Positions 30,745-39,367 of a DNA stretch of 64,000 nucleotides are shown here, one piece after another; positions within the stretch are counted from its first letter, which is position 1, and each line of letters opens with the position of its first letter. Both the position numbers and the translations under genes were made by a program. The notes beneath the pieces were generated by a model. It was not told the DNA's origin. It worked only from the letters and a program-made list of their open reading frames with translations, and did not search any database. The stretch spans positions 1-64,000 of the forward strand of contig NZ_QRDV01000009.1 of NCBI RefSeq assembly GCF_003386165.1, given 5' to 3'. Source of the DNA: Winogradskyella eximia (GTDB taxonomy: Bacteria > Bacteroidota > Bacteroidia > Flavobacteriales > Flavobacteriaceae).

Positions 30745-31377
30745 CTAAGGTATATTCAAATACTTATGTGTCTGAAGAGACACCTTCCATTTTGGATTTG
30801 CCATAACATAGTCTACAATCATTGGCACCACTTTATCACGCTTACTCCATTCTGGTTGTAAATATAATATGCAATCTTTATTTACTTTAGCAGCTTGCTC
30901 TTCAGCAAAACGGAAATCGTCTTTATTATAGATAATACATTTAAGTTCGTGTGCTTTTTCGTAAACTCTTTCAGTTGGTAATTTCATCTTTTTTGGTGAG
31001 AGACAAATCCAATCCCAAGTACCAGATAACTCATAAGCACCAGAAGTTTCAATATGTGTTTGTACACCTTTGGCCTTTAATTGTGCCGTTAAAGGTCCCA
31101 TGTCCCACATTAAAGGCTCTCCACCAGTAACTACTATGGTATTACTATATTTTACAGCATTCTCAACAATTTTTTCAGTCTCAGTTGGTGGATGTAATTC
31201 TGCTAACCAGCTTTCTTTAACATCACACCAATGGCAACCCACATCACAGCCACCAATTCTTACAAAATAAGCAGCAGTACCTTTGTGAAATCCTTCTCCT
31301 TGAATCGTATAAAACTCTTCCATTAAAGGCAATAACAAACCTTTATCTATCAACTCTTGTCGTTCTCTTCTTGTCAT
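30745..31377 (-). CDS. queE: 7-carboxy-7-deazaguanine synthase (radical SAM)
   Basis: QueE converts 6-carboxy-tetrahydropterin to 7-carboxy-7-deazaguanine for queuosine synthesis. With the start at 31377 (MTRRERQEL) it is 210 aa, and the radical SAM cluster is Cys44, Cys48 and Cys51 (CDVGCHWC). Other family features are PLMEEFYTIQGEG, the GGEPLMW motif and the C-terminal WKVSLQTHKYLNIP. The frame stays open upstream to 31419, but that extension contains a -7 promoter box at 31384-31391, so the internal start is preferred. folE at 2.7 kb supplies the upstream pathway step. Confidence 0.95.
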   Translation of the reverse strand: MTRRERQELIDKGLLLPLMEEFYTIQGEGFHKGTAAYFVRIGGCDVGCHWCDVKESWLAELHPPTETEKIVENAVKYSNTIVVTGGEPLMWDMGPLTAQLKAKGVQTHIETSGAYELSGTWDWICLSPKKMKLPTERVYEKAHELKCIIYNKDDFRFAEEQAAKVNKDCILYLQPEWSKRDKVVPMIVDYVMANPKWKVSLQTHKYLNIP

Positions 31378-31383
31378 AGACCG

Positions 31384-31391
31384 CAAATATA
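31384..31391 (-). promoter_or_regulatory. -7 promoter box abutting queE start (TAnnTTTG)
   Basis: TATATTTG on the minus strand ends 6 nt before the queE ATG at 31377, suggesting a very short or absent leader. It lies inside the longer open frame and so helps to choose the start. Confidence 0.55.
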
Positions 31392-31503
31392 TTAATAAGT
31401 ACACAGTAATTTGTTGCAATACTTAGTAAAAAGTAATGAGTTAGCGCAATTCTGTTTTAAACTTGATTAAAATTACAGTATTTTTATCCAAATTTTCTCA
31501 CTA

Positions 31504-33042
31504 ATGAAGAATACAGAAGCATTCATAAAAGATATCAACAAAGGAAACACCTTTAAAGGTGACTATATTACCCTTGGTTCTGCCATGCTTGATGGTGAAA
31601 CTATAACAAACACTTTTGTAAACGTCCCTTTAAAAACCATGAACAGACATGGCCTTATAGCTGGAGCAACTGGTACTGGAAAAACAAAAACGCTACAGGT
31701 ATTAGCTGAAAATCTTTCTGAAAAAGGTGTTCCTGTTTTATTAATGGACATTAAAGGTGATTTAAGCGGCTTGGCAAAACCGAGTCCTGGACATGCTAAG
31801 ATTGATGAACGCATGGAAAAAATTGGCTTGCCTTTTGAAGCCAAAGGATTTCCGGTAGAATTATTGACTTTATCTGAACAAGATGGTGTAAGACTTAGAG
31901 CCACTATCAGTGAATTTGGACCTGTTTTAATTTCTAGAATATTAGATGTTACGGAAACACAAGCAGGAATTATTTCAGTGATTTTCAAATATTGCGACGA
32001 TAATCATCTGCCACTATTAGACCTGAAAGATTTTAAGAAAATATTGCAATATGCTACAAGTGAAGGCAAAAAAGAATTTGAAGAATCTTATGGTCGTATT
32101 TCAACAGCATCTACAGGAGCCATCCTTAGAAAACTAATTGAAATTGAACAACAAGGCGGCGATTTATTCTTTGGTGAAACGTCTTTTGACACTCAAGATT
32201 TATTGCGTATCGATGAGAATGGTCGAGGTTATATCAATATTATTAGATTAACAGATATACAAGATAAGCCTAAGTTATTTTCAACTTTCATGTTGAGTTT
32301 ATTAGCTGAAATCTACTCTACGTTCCCAGAACAAGGAGATAGTGGACGACCAGAATTAATTATGTTTATTGACGAAGCACATTTAATATTTAATGAAGCT
32401 TCTGATGCTTTATTAAATCAAATTGAAAGTATTGTAAAACTGATACGTAGTAAAGGTGTCGGTATATATTTTGTTACGCAAAGTCCAACCGATGTCCCAG
32501 AATCTGTTTTAGGCCAATTAGGTTTAAAAGTACAACACGCTTTAAGAGCATTTACAGCCAAAGATAGAAAGGCGATTAAATTAACCGCTCAAAACTATCC
32601 AGATACAGAATATTACGATACAGCAGAAGTATTAACGTCTCTCGGAATTGGAGAAGCATTAGTGTCTGCATTAGACGAAAAAGGAAAACCAACTCCGTTG
32701 GCTGCAACCATGATGCGCGCACCAATGAGTAGAATGGATGTTTTAACCGAATCTGAATTAGGCAGCTTATTAGCACAATCTCAATTAGCTAGAAAATACA
32801 ATAAAGAGATTGATAGAGAAAGTGCTTACGAAATGCTTAATGAGAAAATTAAGCAAGCCGAAGCTGAAGAAGCTAAACAAAAAGCTAAAGAAGAAAAAGA
32901 AGCATTAAAACGCGCTGAAAGCAAAAGAAAAACAAGCACAACCCGAAGAAAAAGCACAAGAATGAATCCTATTGTTAAGGTTTTAACCAGTGCAACCGTT
33001 ATAAGAGGAGTATTAGGAATATTAAGTAAAATGATTAAATAA
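31504..33042 (+). CDS. HerA-like/DUF853 family ATPase
   Basis: The 512-aa protein has a Walker A motif GATGTGKTKT near residue 53 and a Walker B with MFIDEAHLIF, as in HerA/FtsK-type P-loop ATPases of the DUF853 family. Other conserved parts are LLMDIKGDLSGLA, IISVIFKYCDDN and YFVTQSPTDVPESVLGQLG. A Lys/Glu-rich coiled region precedes the C-terminus (about residues 445-490), which ends with a basic tail. The family's cellular role is unclear; DNA-related motor activity is inferred. A small lipoprotein gene follows after 4 nt. Confidence 0.93.
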   Translation: MKNTEAFIKDINKGNTFKGDYITLGSAMLDGETITNTFVNVPLKTMNRHGLIAGATGTGKTKTLQVLAENLSEKGVPVLLMDIKGDLSGLAKPSPGHAKIDERMEKIGLPFEAKGFPVELLTLSEQDGVRLRATISEFGPVLISRILDVTETQAGIISVIFKYCDDNHLPLLDLKDFKKILQYATSEGKKEFEESYGRISTASTGAILRKLIEIEQQGGDLFFGETSFDTQDLLRIDENGRGYINIIRLTDIQDKPKLFSTFMLSLLAEIYSTFPEQGDSGRPELIMFIDEAHLIFNEASDALLNQIESIVKLIRSKGVGIYFVTQSPTDVPESVLGQLGLKVQHALRAFTAKDRKAIKLTAQNYPDTEYYDTAEVLTSLGIGEALVSALDEKGKPTPLAATMMRAPMSRMDVLTESELGSLLAQSQLARKYNKEIDRESAYEMLNEKIKQAEAEEAKQKAKEEKEALKRAESKRKTSTTRRKSTRMNPIVKVLTSATVIRGVLGILSKMIK

Positions 33043-33046
33043 AATA

Positions 33047-33619
33047 ATGTCTAAATCTAAAATAAAAAACACCCTATTTGCAGCATTAATTTGTGGCCTA
33101 CTAATAACTAGTTGCACCACAGACAAAGCATCAAACCCATTTGCTGTAGCTAAGAATCATATTGGGTTATTAACCGACTCTACACAAGTAAGAGAATTAG
33201 AAGCCATTTTTAGCAATGACTCAGTAGTACGTTATATTGCAGGAGATGAATTTATAGGCTCTGTAAATACCATTGAAATTTTTGAAAAAGGTGGAAAAAA
33301 ACTATTAGACTTATCGCCTAAAGAGGCTTTAGATTCTACTTCAGTTATTTCAAGTGTTAATATTATTGATGAACGTTATAAAACTGAGAAAAATATATCG
33401 ACACTAAGTACGTTTAAAGATATTAATGAAGCTTATAAAATTTCAAAAGTAGATAATCTTATAAATGCTATTGTTGTTTCTGTGAATGAAATAAATGCAT
33501 CTTTCACTATTGACAAAAAGGAATTACCAGCTAGTATGCGTTTTGATATGAATATGACTATTGACCCTATTCAAATTCCTGGAAAAGCGAAGATTAAATA
33601 TTTTATGATTCATTGGTAG
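33047..33619 (+). CDS. Predicted lipoprotein of unknown function
   Basis: The 190-aa protein has a lipoprotein signal with lipobox LITSC at about residues 19-23. No known domain is recognised in the mature part. It starts 4 nt after the HerA-like ATPase stop, so the two are probably co-transcribed, and the pair may act together. The mature sequence contains VRYIAGDEFIGSVNTIEIFE and several short strands. Function unknown. Confidence 0.85.
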   Translation: MSKSKIKNTLFAALICGLLITSCTTDKASNPFAVAKNHIGLLTDSTQVRELEAIFSNDSVVRYIAGDEFIGSVNTIEIFEKGGKKLLDLSPKEALDSTSVISSVNIIDERYKTEKNISTLSTFKDINEAYKISKVDNLINAIVVSVNEINASFTIDKKELPASMRFDMNMTIDPIQIPGKAKIKYFMIHW

Positions 33620-33661
33620 TTTAAAGTTAGATATCTTAATTTTAGGTAAACAGTTAAAAGT

Positions 33662-34036
33662 ATGCACAAAAAGCAAAAATATACAATTCAAAATTCGCCA
33701 TTTGTAGTGCCTACAGACGACGGTAAAATTATAAAAGAACACTTTGGAAATGCCACAGATGGAAACTCAGAATTAAGTATTGCACACATGGTTGCACCTG
33801 CTGGTTGGTTTGAACCTTTTCAAACTCCAGAATTTGATGAATACACCTTTATTATTAGAGGGAAAAAACAATTTATCATCGATGGTGAAACTATAGTTTT
33901 AGAGGCAGGTCAATCTATTAAAGTAGAAAAAAATACCAGATTACAATACTCTAACCCTTTTACTGAACCTTGCGAATACTTAGCTATTTGCTTACCTGCT
34001 TTTTCAATAGAAGCCGTAAATAGAGAAGACAACTAA
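33662..34036 (+). CDS. Cupin-fold protein
   Basis: The 124-aa protein fits a single cupin barrel: HMVAPAGWFEPFQTPEFDEY, IIRGKKQFIIDGETIVLEAG and KVEKNTRLQYSNPF. The metal-binding His/Glu positions of cupin motif 1 are only partly evident (here the row has Pro-Glu-Phe-Asp-Glu), so it may not be an enzyme. It lies 42 nt after the lipoprotein gene and 1 nt before the hydrolase, in a plus-strand run of small genes. Confidence 0.85.
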   Translation: MHKKQKYTIQNSPFVVPTDDGKIIKEHFGNATDGNSELSIAHMVAPAGWFEPFQTPEFDEYTFIIRGKKQFIIDGETIVLEAGQSIKVEKNTRLQYSNPFTEPCEYLAICLPAFSIEAVNREDN

Positions 34037-34037
34037 T

Positions 34038-34865
34038 ATGAGTAGTTTTGTAATAAAATCTATTGGAAATGCACTCAATGCAACGAGTTTAATTTCATCT
34101 AAATACGCCTCTAAAAAGGCGCTCAGTTTATTTGCATCTCCAAGAAAAGGACGCTATAACGATGACCAAAAACGCATAATAGAATCAGCTTATTTTGAAG
34201 AAGTCAAATATAACAACATGGAAATTGCAACCTACCGTTGGGTAGGCAAAGGCGAAACTGTTTTGTTAGCGCATGGCTGGGAAAGTAACACCTCACGTTG
34301 GGAATATATTTTAAAAGACTTAAAAGCACAAGATTACAATATTATTGCTTTAGATGCTCCGGCTCATGGCAGATCTGACGGCAAACAATTTAATGCTGTT
34401 TTATATTCTGAATTTATAAATGTAGTCGCTAAAAAGTTTCAGCCAGATGTTTTAATGGGTCATTCCGTTGGTGGTATGGCAAGCGTATTTTGTTTGCATA
34501 AGCACCAATTACCATCCATAAAAAAACTCATTCTTTTAGGTGCGCCTGCCCATTTTACAGGTGTATTTGATAGATACAAATCAATGATGGGTTTTAACAA
34601 CCGAATTTCTAATGGTTTAGATAAAATTGTTTTAGAACGTTTTGAGCAACCTGTATCTTATTTTTCTGCAGCTAATTTCACGGAGACCTTTACCGCAAAA
34701 GGTTTAATTATTCATGATAAAAATGATCGCATCATTCCATATGAAGATGCGCAATTAATTGCTAGTCGTTATAAAAATTCTAAATTTATTTCTACGACTG
34801 GTTTTGGTCATGGCTTAAAGGACGCATCTCTAATCCCACAGATTATTGAGTTTATTAATGAATAA
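34038..34865 (+). CDS. Alpha/beta hydrolase
   Basis: The 275-aa protein has the hydrolase pattern LLAHGWESNTSRWEYILKD, ALDAPAHGRSDG and the nucleophile elbow MGHSVGGMAS with Ser near residue 144. A late Asp (IIHDKNDRIIPYEDA) and catalytic His (TTGFGHGLKD) complete the triad. It starts 1 nt after the cupin stop. Substrate unknown. The next gene (RluF-like) follows 21 nt later. Confidence 0.93.
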   Translation: MSSFVIKSIGNALNATSLISSKYASKKALSLFASPRKGRYNDDQKRIIESAYFEEVKYNNMEIATYRWVGKGETVLLAHGWESNTSRWEYILKDLKAQDYNIIALDAPAHGRSDGKQFNAVLYSEFINVVAKKFQPDVLMGHSVGGMASVFCLHKHQLPSIKKLILLGAPAHFTGVFDRYKSMMGFNNRISNGLDKIVLERFEQPVSYFSAANFTETFTAKGLIIHDKNDRIIPYEDAQLIASRYKNSKFISTTGFGHGLKDASLIPQIIEFINE

Positions 34866-34886
34866 TCTTTATCGTATTTTTACAGC

Positions 34887-35651
34887 ATGTCACAAGAATT
34901 AAAACGCCTTAATAAATACCTCAGCGAAGCTGGTTATTGCTCACGTAGAGCAGCTGACCGATTAATAGAAGCTGGAAGAGTTACCATAAACGATGTTGTA
35001 CCAGAAATGGGCACAAAAGTAGCATCAGAAGATGTTGTAAAAGTTGATGGAGAAATTATTGGCGAACGCAAACAAGATTTTGTTTATCTAGCTTTTAACA
35101 AACCTGTAGGGATCGTTTGTACTACAGATACACGTGTTGAAAAGGACAATATTATTGATTACATTAACTACCCAAAGCGTATTTTCCCAATTGGAAGATT
35201 AGATAAACCTAGTGAAGGTTTAATTCTACTTACCGATGATGGAGACATTGTAAACAAAATCTTAAGAGCTAGTAATAATCACGAAAAGGAATATATTGTA
35301 ACCGTTGACACTCCTATTTCGCAGACTTTTATTGAACGCATGTCTGGTGGTATTTATTTAGAAGATTTAGGTAAGCGTACCAAGAAATGCGTGGTTAACA
35401 AGATTGATAAATTTACCTTTAGTATAATCCTAACACAAGGCTTAAATCGCCAAATTCGACGTATGTGTGAATACTTGAATTATGAGGTTCAAACCTTAAA
35501 ACGTGTTCGGATAATGAATATAAAGTTAGACATATCATTAGGTCAGTACAGAGAGCTCACTAAAGAAGAGTTTAAAGAATTAAATACTCTTATAAGTGAT
35601 TCTGTAAAAACATTTCAACCCAAAACAATAGACAGGTCTAATAACTATTAA
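34887..35651 (+). CDS. rluF: RluF/RsuA-family pseudouridine synthase
   Basis: The 254-aa protein has an S4 RNA-binding domain ([20 protein letters not shown]) followed by the RsuA-type catalytic motif [17 protein letters not shown] with Asp106. [13 protein letters not shown] is the family's final block. The S4 plus short-linker layout and the [10 protein letters not shown] block fit RluF, the 23S rRNA U2604 enzyme in E. coli. The precise rRNA site here is inferred, not shown. It is in line with the upstream genes and overlaps none. Confidence 0.93.
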   Translation: MSQELKRLNKYLSEAGYCSRRAADRLIEAGRVTINDVVPEMGTKVASEDVVKVDGEIIGERKQDFVYLAFNKPVGIVCTTDTRVEKDNIIDYINYPKRIFPIGRLDKPSEGLILLTDDGDIVNKILRASNNHEKEYIVTVDTPISQTFIERMSGGIYLEDLGKRTKKCVVNKIDKFTFSIILTQGLNRQIRRMCEYLNYEVQTLKRVRIMNIKLDISLGQYRELTKEEFKELNTLISDSVKTFQPKTIDRSNNY

Positions 35652-35653
35652 TC

Positions 35654-36073
35654 ATGGAACTCTCTCCTTTTCATCTGGCAATTCCAGTTCATAATTTAAC
35701 TGAGTGCAGAAATTTCTATACTAATATTTTGAATTTTGAAGAAGGACGAAGTAGTGATCATTGGGTAGATTATAACTTTTTTGGACATCAGTTAGTTATT
35801 CATTACAAAGAGAAACAAACCACAGAAGTTGCCACTAATTTGGTAGATGGAAAAGATGTACCTGTACCACATTTTGGTGTTGTCTTACCTTGGGAAATAT
35901 TTCAACAATTTGCAGAATTATTAAAGTCTAAAGACATTACTTTTATCATTGAACCTTATATACGATTTGAAGGACAAGTTGGAGAACAAGCCACCATGTT
36001 TTTTAAAGATCCTTCTGGCAACGCTCTAGAGTTTAAAGCTTTTAAAGATATGAGTCAGTTATTTGCTAAGTAG
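35654..36073 (+). CDS. VOC-family (glyoxalase-fold) protein
   Basis: The 139-aa protein has a vicinal-oxygen-chelate fold: [20 protein letters not shown] opens with the metal His and [12 protein letters not shown] holds the second. [20 protein letters not shown] and GNALEFKAF supply the terminal metal Glu region. It begins 2 nt after the RluF stop. Its last 15 nt overlap the 3' end of the convergent TIGR02206-like gene. Substrate unknown; such proteins are usually dioxygenases or resistance proteins. Confidence 0.9.
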   Translation: MELSPFHLAIPVHNLTECRNFYTNILNFEEGRSSDHWVDYNFFGHQLVIHYKEKQTTEVATNLVDGKDVPVPHFGVVLPWEIFQQFAELLKSKDITFIIEPYIRFEGQVGEQATMFFKDPSGNALEFKAFKDMSQLFAK

Positions 36074-36787
36074 ATTTTCTTTTTTACCAAAAAGAAAAAA
36101 CGGTAAATAAATTAAAAGAAATAAAGGAATAATAATCAACTGACCTACCAAAATATAATAGGGCCATTCTCCAAAATAATCTAATAACGACGCTGATTTA
36201 GGTTTCTCATTTAAGTAAAAATAATTAGCATTTAAGAGGTAGTTTAATACCATCATTAAGACGACATATACCTGAAGTGCTAAAAAAGATTTGAAAACAC
36301 TTCTCAGTGTTGGTTTCATTTTCAACTCAAATACAAAATAAAAAATAATGGAAAGTAACCCTAAATGCACTACCCAATATCTAAAATAATCGAAACTAGG
36401 AAAACCATGCGTTATATCTGGCGTAATTACAGCCTGTAAAGTGCCTCCTATGATCCAAAACACTAATATTTCGAACATCCAGTACTTCCGGTAGTGTGTA
36501 AAAAAAGGAATAAGAAGCGCCATTAAACTACAGAGGTAAAGTGGCAAATCGGTTTTAAAATTATAATTACTGAAAAGTATTCGAGATAGATGAAATCCAA
36601 TAAGCGTAGTAGAAACCACCCACCCTAAATAGTGAATAGCCTTTTGTTTTTGTTGCTCATTAAAATGTTTCTTAGAATATTTTACTAGAAAAACAGTAAA
36701 GCCAATTGCAAAAAGAATGGGAATAATATGCTGAAAACTACCTATCGTTACTTTTGTTTGAACGAAACATAGCCTCAGTAATTCCAT
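36059..36787 (-). CDS. TIGR02206-like (YwaF family) integral membrane protein
   Basis: The 242-aa protein has about seven predicted helices. Features are [20 protein letters not shown] at the start and the family word [15 protein letters not shown]. It fits the YwaF/TIGR02206 group of membrane proteins, whose function is not known. Its 3' end overlaps the VOC gene by 15 nt in the opposite direction. It starts 9 nt after the stop of folD, so it is probably co-transcribed with folD. Confidence 0.85.
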   Translation of the reverse strand: MELLRLCFVQTKVTIGSFQHIIPILFAIGFTVFLVKYSKKHFNEQQKQKAIHYLGWVVSTTLIGFHLSRILFSNYNFKTDLPLYLCSLMALLIPFFTHYRKYWMFEILVFWIIGGTLQAVITPDITHGFPSFDYFRYWVVHLGLLSIIFYFVFELKMKPTLRSVFKSFLALQVYVVLMMVLNYLLNANYFYLNEKPKSASLLDYFGEWPYYILVGQLIIIPLFLLIYLPFFLFGKKENLLSK

Positions 36788-36796
36788 ATAAAAATA

Positions 36797-37681
36797 TTAT
36801 CTATTTTCCTGTCTGTGTTGCTCTCTTGCCAATAATGTGTTTTTTAATAACATCGCAATAGTCATTGGGCCAACTCCACCAGGAACTGGTGTAATAAAAC
36901 TTGCCTTTTTACTAACGTTTTCAAAATCTACATCACCTGTTATATAATAACCTTTTTCAGAATCATCAGCTACACGTGAGATACCAACATCAATAATAAC
37001 AGCATCATCTTTCACCATTTCTGCTTTTAAAAAATTAGGAATTCCCAATGCTGATATAATAATATCTGCCTGTGATGTAATCTGTGTAATATTCTTGGTG
37101 TGGCTATGCGTTAGAGTTACGGTTGAGTTTCCAGGGAAACCTTTTCTACCCATTAGTATACTCATAGGTCGACCAACAATGTGAGAACGACCAATAATCA
37201 CAGTATGCTTGCCGTCAGTATCCACTCGGTAACGTTCTAAGAGTTCTAAAATCCCAAAAGGTGTAGCAGGAATAAAAGTAGACATATCCAATGCCATTTT
37301 CCCAAAATTCATAGGATGAAATCCATCCACATCTTTATTAGGATCTACAGCCATTAATACTTTTTGAGTATTAATTTGACGTGGCAATGGCAACTGTATA
37401 ATGAAGCCATCGATATCATTATTCTTATTTAATTCTTCAATTTTATCTAACAACTCAATTTCACTCGTTGTACTCGATAAACGCACCATTGTAGACTCAA
37501 AACCAACACGCTCACATGCTCTAACTTTACTACCAACATAAGTTAAACTTGCTCCATCATTACCAACAATTACTGCTGCTAAATGCGGAACTTTTTCATC
37601 ATTTGCTTTCATCTTGTCGACTTCGGCTTTGATTTCGTTTTTAATGTCGTTGCTTATTTTTTTTCCGTCTAAAATTGTCAT
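36797..37681 (-). CDS. folD: Bifunctional methylene-THF dehydrogenase / methenyl-THF cyclohydrolase
   Basis: FolD interconverts 5,10-methylene-THF and 10-formyl-THF in one-carbon metabolism. The 294-aa protein carries YVGSKVRACERVGF (catalytic Tyr and Lys of the family), QLPLPRQI, the nucleotide-binding segment VIIGRSHIVGRPM, and the signature PVPGGVGPMTIAML near the C-terminus. Length and motifs are standard. It lies downstream of ffh on the same strand with a 103-bp gap containing a small palindrome. Confidence 0.97.
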   Translation of the reverse strand: MTILDGKKISNDIKNEIKAEVDKMKANDEKVPHLAAVIVGNDGASLTYVGSKVRACERVGFESTMVRLSSTTSEIELLDKIEELNKNNDIDGFIIQLPLPRQINTQKVLMAVDPNKDVDGFHPMNFGKMALDMSTFIPATPFGILELLERYRVDTDGKHTVIIGRSHIVGRPMSILMGRKGFPGNSTVTLTHSHTKNITQITSQADIIISALGIPNFLKAEMVKDDAVIIDVGISRVADDSEKGYYITGDVDFENVSKKASFITPVPGGVGPMTIAMLLKNTLLAREQHRQENR

Positions 37682-37707
37682 GCTGTTGGTTATTGTTTTC
37701 TAGCAAA

Positions 37708-37721
37708 AGCGCTATAGCGCT
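37708..37721. repeat. 14-bp perfect palindrome between ffh and folD
   Basis: AGCGCTATAGCGCT is self-complementary and is followed on the minus strand by TTTTGC. It could be a short ffh terminator or a protein-binding site. It is more GC-rich than its surroundings. Confidence 0.45.
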
Positions 37722-37783
37722 AAGATTTACTTGGTTATATTTAAATATTTAAAAAATCTACGGAATATAGAAACTTAAAATTT

Positions 37784-39115
37784 CTATTTTGGCATATTCT
37801 GCATGGCTTGCATCATACGCTTGCCTCCTCCACCTTGCATCATCTTCATCATTTTACTCATTTGCGTAAATTGCTTTAAGAGTTGATTTACTTCTTGTAC
37901 TGAAGTACCAGATCCTTTTCCTATACGCTTTTTACGACTTGCGTTTATTACTGATGGATTAGAGCGTTCTTCTGGTGTCATTGAATGAATAATCGCTTCG
38001 ATACCTTTAAAAGCATCGTCATCAATATCAATATCCTTCATCATTTTTCCTGCTCCAGGAATCATTCCGATAAGATCCTTCATGTTACCCATTTTCTTGA
38101 TTTGCTGAATCTGTTTTAAGAAATCATCAAACCCAAATTGGTTTTTGGCAATCTTCTTCTGAAGTTTTCTTGCCTCTTCTTCATCAAACTGCTCTTGAGC
38201 ACGTTCAACTAAAGACACAACATCACCCATGCCTAAAATACGATCTGCCATACGTGATGGATAGAAGACATCAATTGCTTCCATCTTTTCACCAGTACCA
38301 ATAAATTTAATTGGCTTATTAACTACAGATTTAATAGAAATTGCAGCACCACCTCGTGTATCACCATCCAATTTGGTAAGGATAACACCATCAAAATTTA
38401 ATATATCATTGAAGGCTTTTGCTGTATTCACAGCATCTTGACCTGTCATAGAATCCACAACAAATAAAGTTTCTTGTGGTTGAATTGCTTTGTGAATATT
38501 AGAGATTTCAGTCATCATCGCTTCATCTACCGCTAAACGACCTGCTGTATCAATAATAACAACATTATAACCATTAGCTTTTGCATGAGCAATACCTGCT
38601 TGCGAAATCGCTACAGGATCATTATTACCTCTATCGCTAAAAACCTCAACACCTATTTGATCACCTACAACATGTAATTGATCAATTGCAGCAGGACGAT
38701 AAACATCACAAGCTACTAATAAAGGTTTCTTAGTTTTCTTGTTTTTTAAATAATTGGCAAGCTTACCAGAAAAAGTGGTTTTACCAGACCCTTGAAGACC
38801 AGACATTAAAATCACACTTGGGTTTCCAGAAAGATTAATACCTTCTACATCGCCTCCCATTAATTCGGTTAATTCGTCTTTAACGATTTTAACCATTAAT
38901 TGACCTGGTTGTAATGTTGTTAATACATCTTGACCAAGCGCTTTTTCTTTTACACGTACGGTAAATTCCTTTGCAATTTTAAAGTTAACATCGGCATCTA
39001 AAAGTGCACGTCTTACTTCTTTAAGCGTCTCAGCAACATTTACTTCTGTAATGCTACCATGACCTTTTAATACGTGTAACGCTTTATCTAACTTATCACT
39101 TAAATTATTGAACAT
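37784..39115 (-). CDS. ffh: Signal recognition particle protein Ffh
   Basis: Ffh binds 4.5S RNA and hydrophobic signal sequences and brings ribosomes to the membrane with FtsY. The 443-aa protein has the N-domain, GTPase motifs GLQGSGKTT, DVYRPAA, DTAGR and TKLDGD, and the Met-rich M domain ending MMKMMQGGGGKRMMQAM. A -7 box (TAAATTTG, minus strand) lies at 39175-39182, about 60 nt before the ATG. I found no candidate 4.5S RNA in the adjacent gap. Confidence 0.98.
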   Translation of the reverse strand: MFNNLSDKLDKALHVLKGHGSITEVNVAETLKEVRRALLDADVNFKIAKEFTVRVKEKALGQDVLTTLQPGQLMVKIVKDELTELMGGDVEGINLSGNPSVILMSGLQGSGKTTFSGKLANYLKNKKTKKPLLVACDVYRPAAIDQLHVVGDQIGVEVFSDRGNNDPVAISQAGIAHAKANGYNVVIIDTAGRLAVDEAMMTEISNIHKAIQPQETLFVVDSMTGQDAVNTAKAFNDILNFDGVILTKLDGDTRGGAAISIKSVVNKPIKFIGTGEKMEAIDVFYPSRMADRILGMGDVVSLVERAQEQFDEEEARKLQKKIAKNQFGFDDFLKQIQQIKKMGNMKDLIGMIPGAGKMMKDIDIDDDAFKGIEAIIHSMTPEERSNPSVINASRKKRIGKGSGTSVQEVNQLLKQFTQMSKMMKMMQGGGGKRMMQAMQNMPK

Positions 39116-39174
39116 GTTTCTAGTATTCTATTTGCAGCCTGCAACAAAGCAGCCCGTAATTATTTAATAAGCTG

Positions 39175-39182
39175 CAAATTTA
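39175..39182 (-). promoter_or_regulatory. -7 promoter box of ffh (TAnnTTTG)
   Basis: TAAATTTG on the minus strand fits the -7 consensus about 60 nt before the ffh ATG. Confidence 0.5.
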
Positions 39183-39287
39183 AGAATTTATGAGCGAATT
39201 ACTAATGAGTTTAAGAATTAGTTTTTAGTTGCAAATGAAGGTTTAAAAAGATGAAATATTACTTAAATTGACTAAATACCTTCAAAC

Positions 39288-39320
39288 AAAAAGAGCTACT
39301 CATGGCGAGCAACTCTTTTT
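39288..39320 (-). terminator. Imperfect terminator hairpin of the 983-aa lipoprotein gene
   Basis: AAAAAGAG and CTCTTTTT form the outer 8-bp stem, with a mismatched inner stem and ATGGC loop. It lies about 48 nt past the lipoprotein stop codon. Confidence 0.7.
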
Positions 39321-39367
39321 AATCAACTTAACTAACTTACTAAAATTACTAACTTTCAGCATTTTCT

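Noticed and set aside
39116..39260. Possible 4.5S RNA gene next to ffh
   Set aside because: No conserved GGAA-tetraloop hairpin of the SRP RNA could be recognised in this gap.
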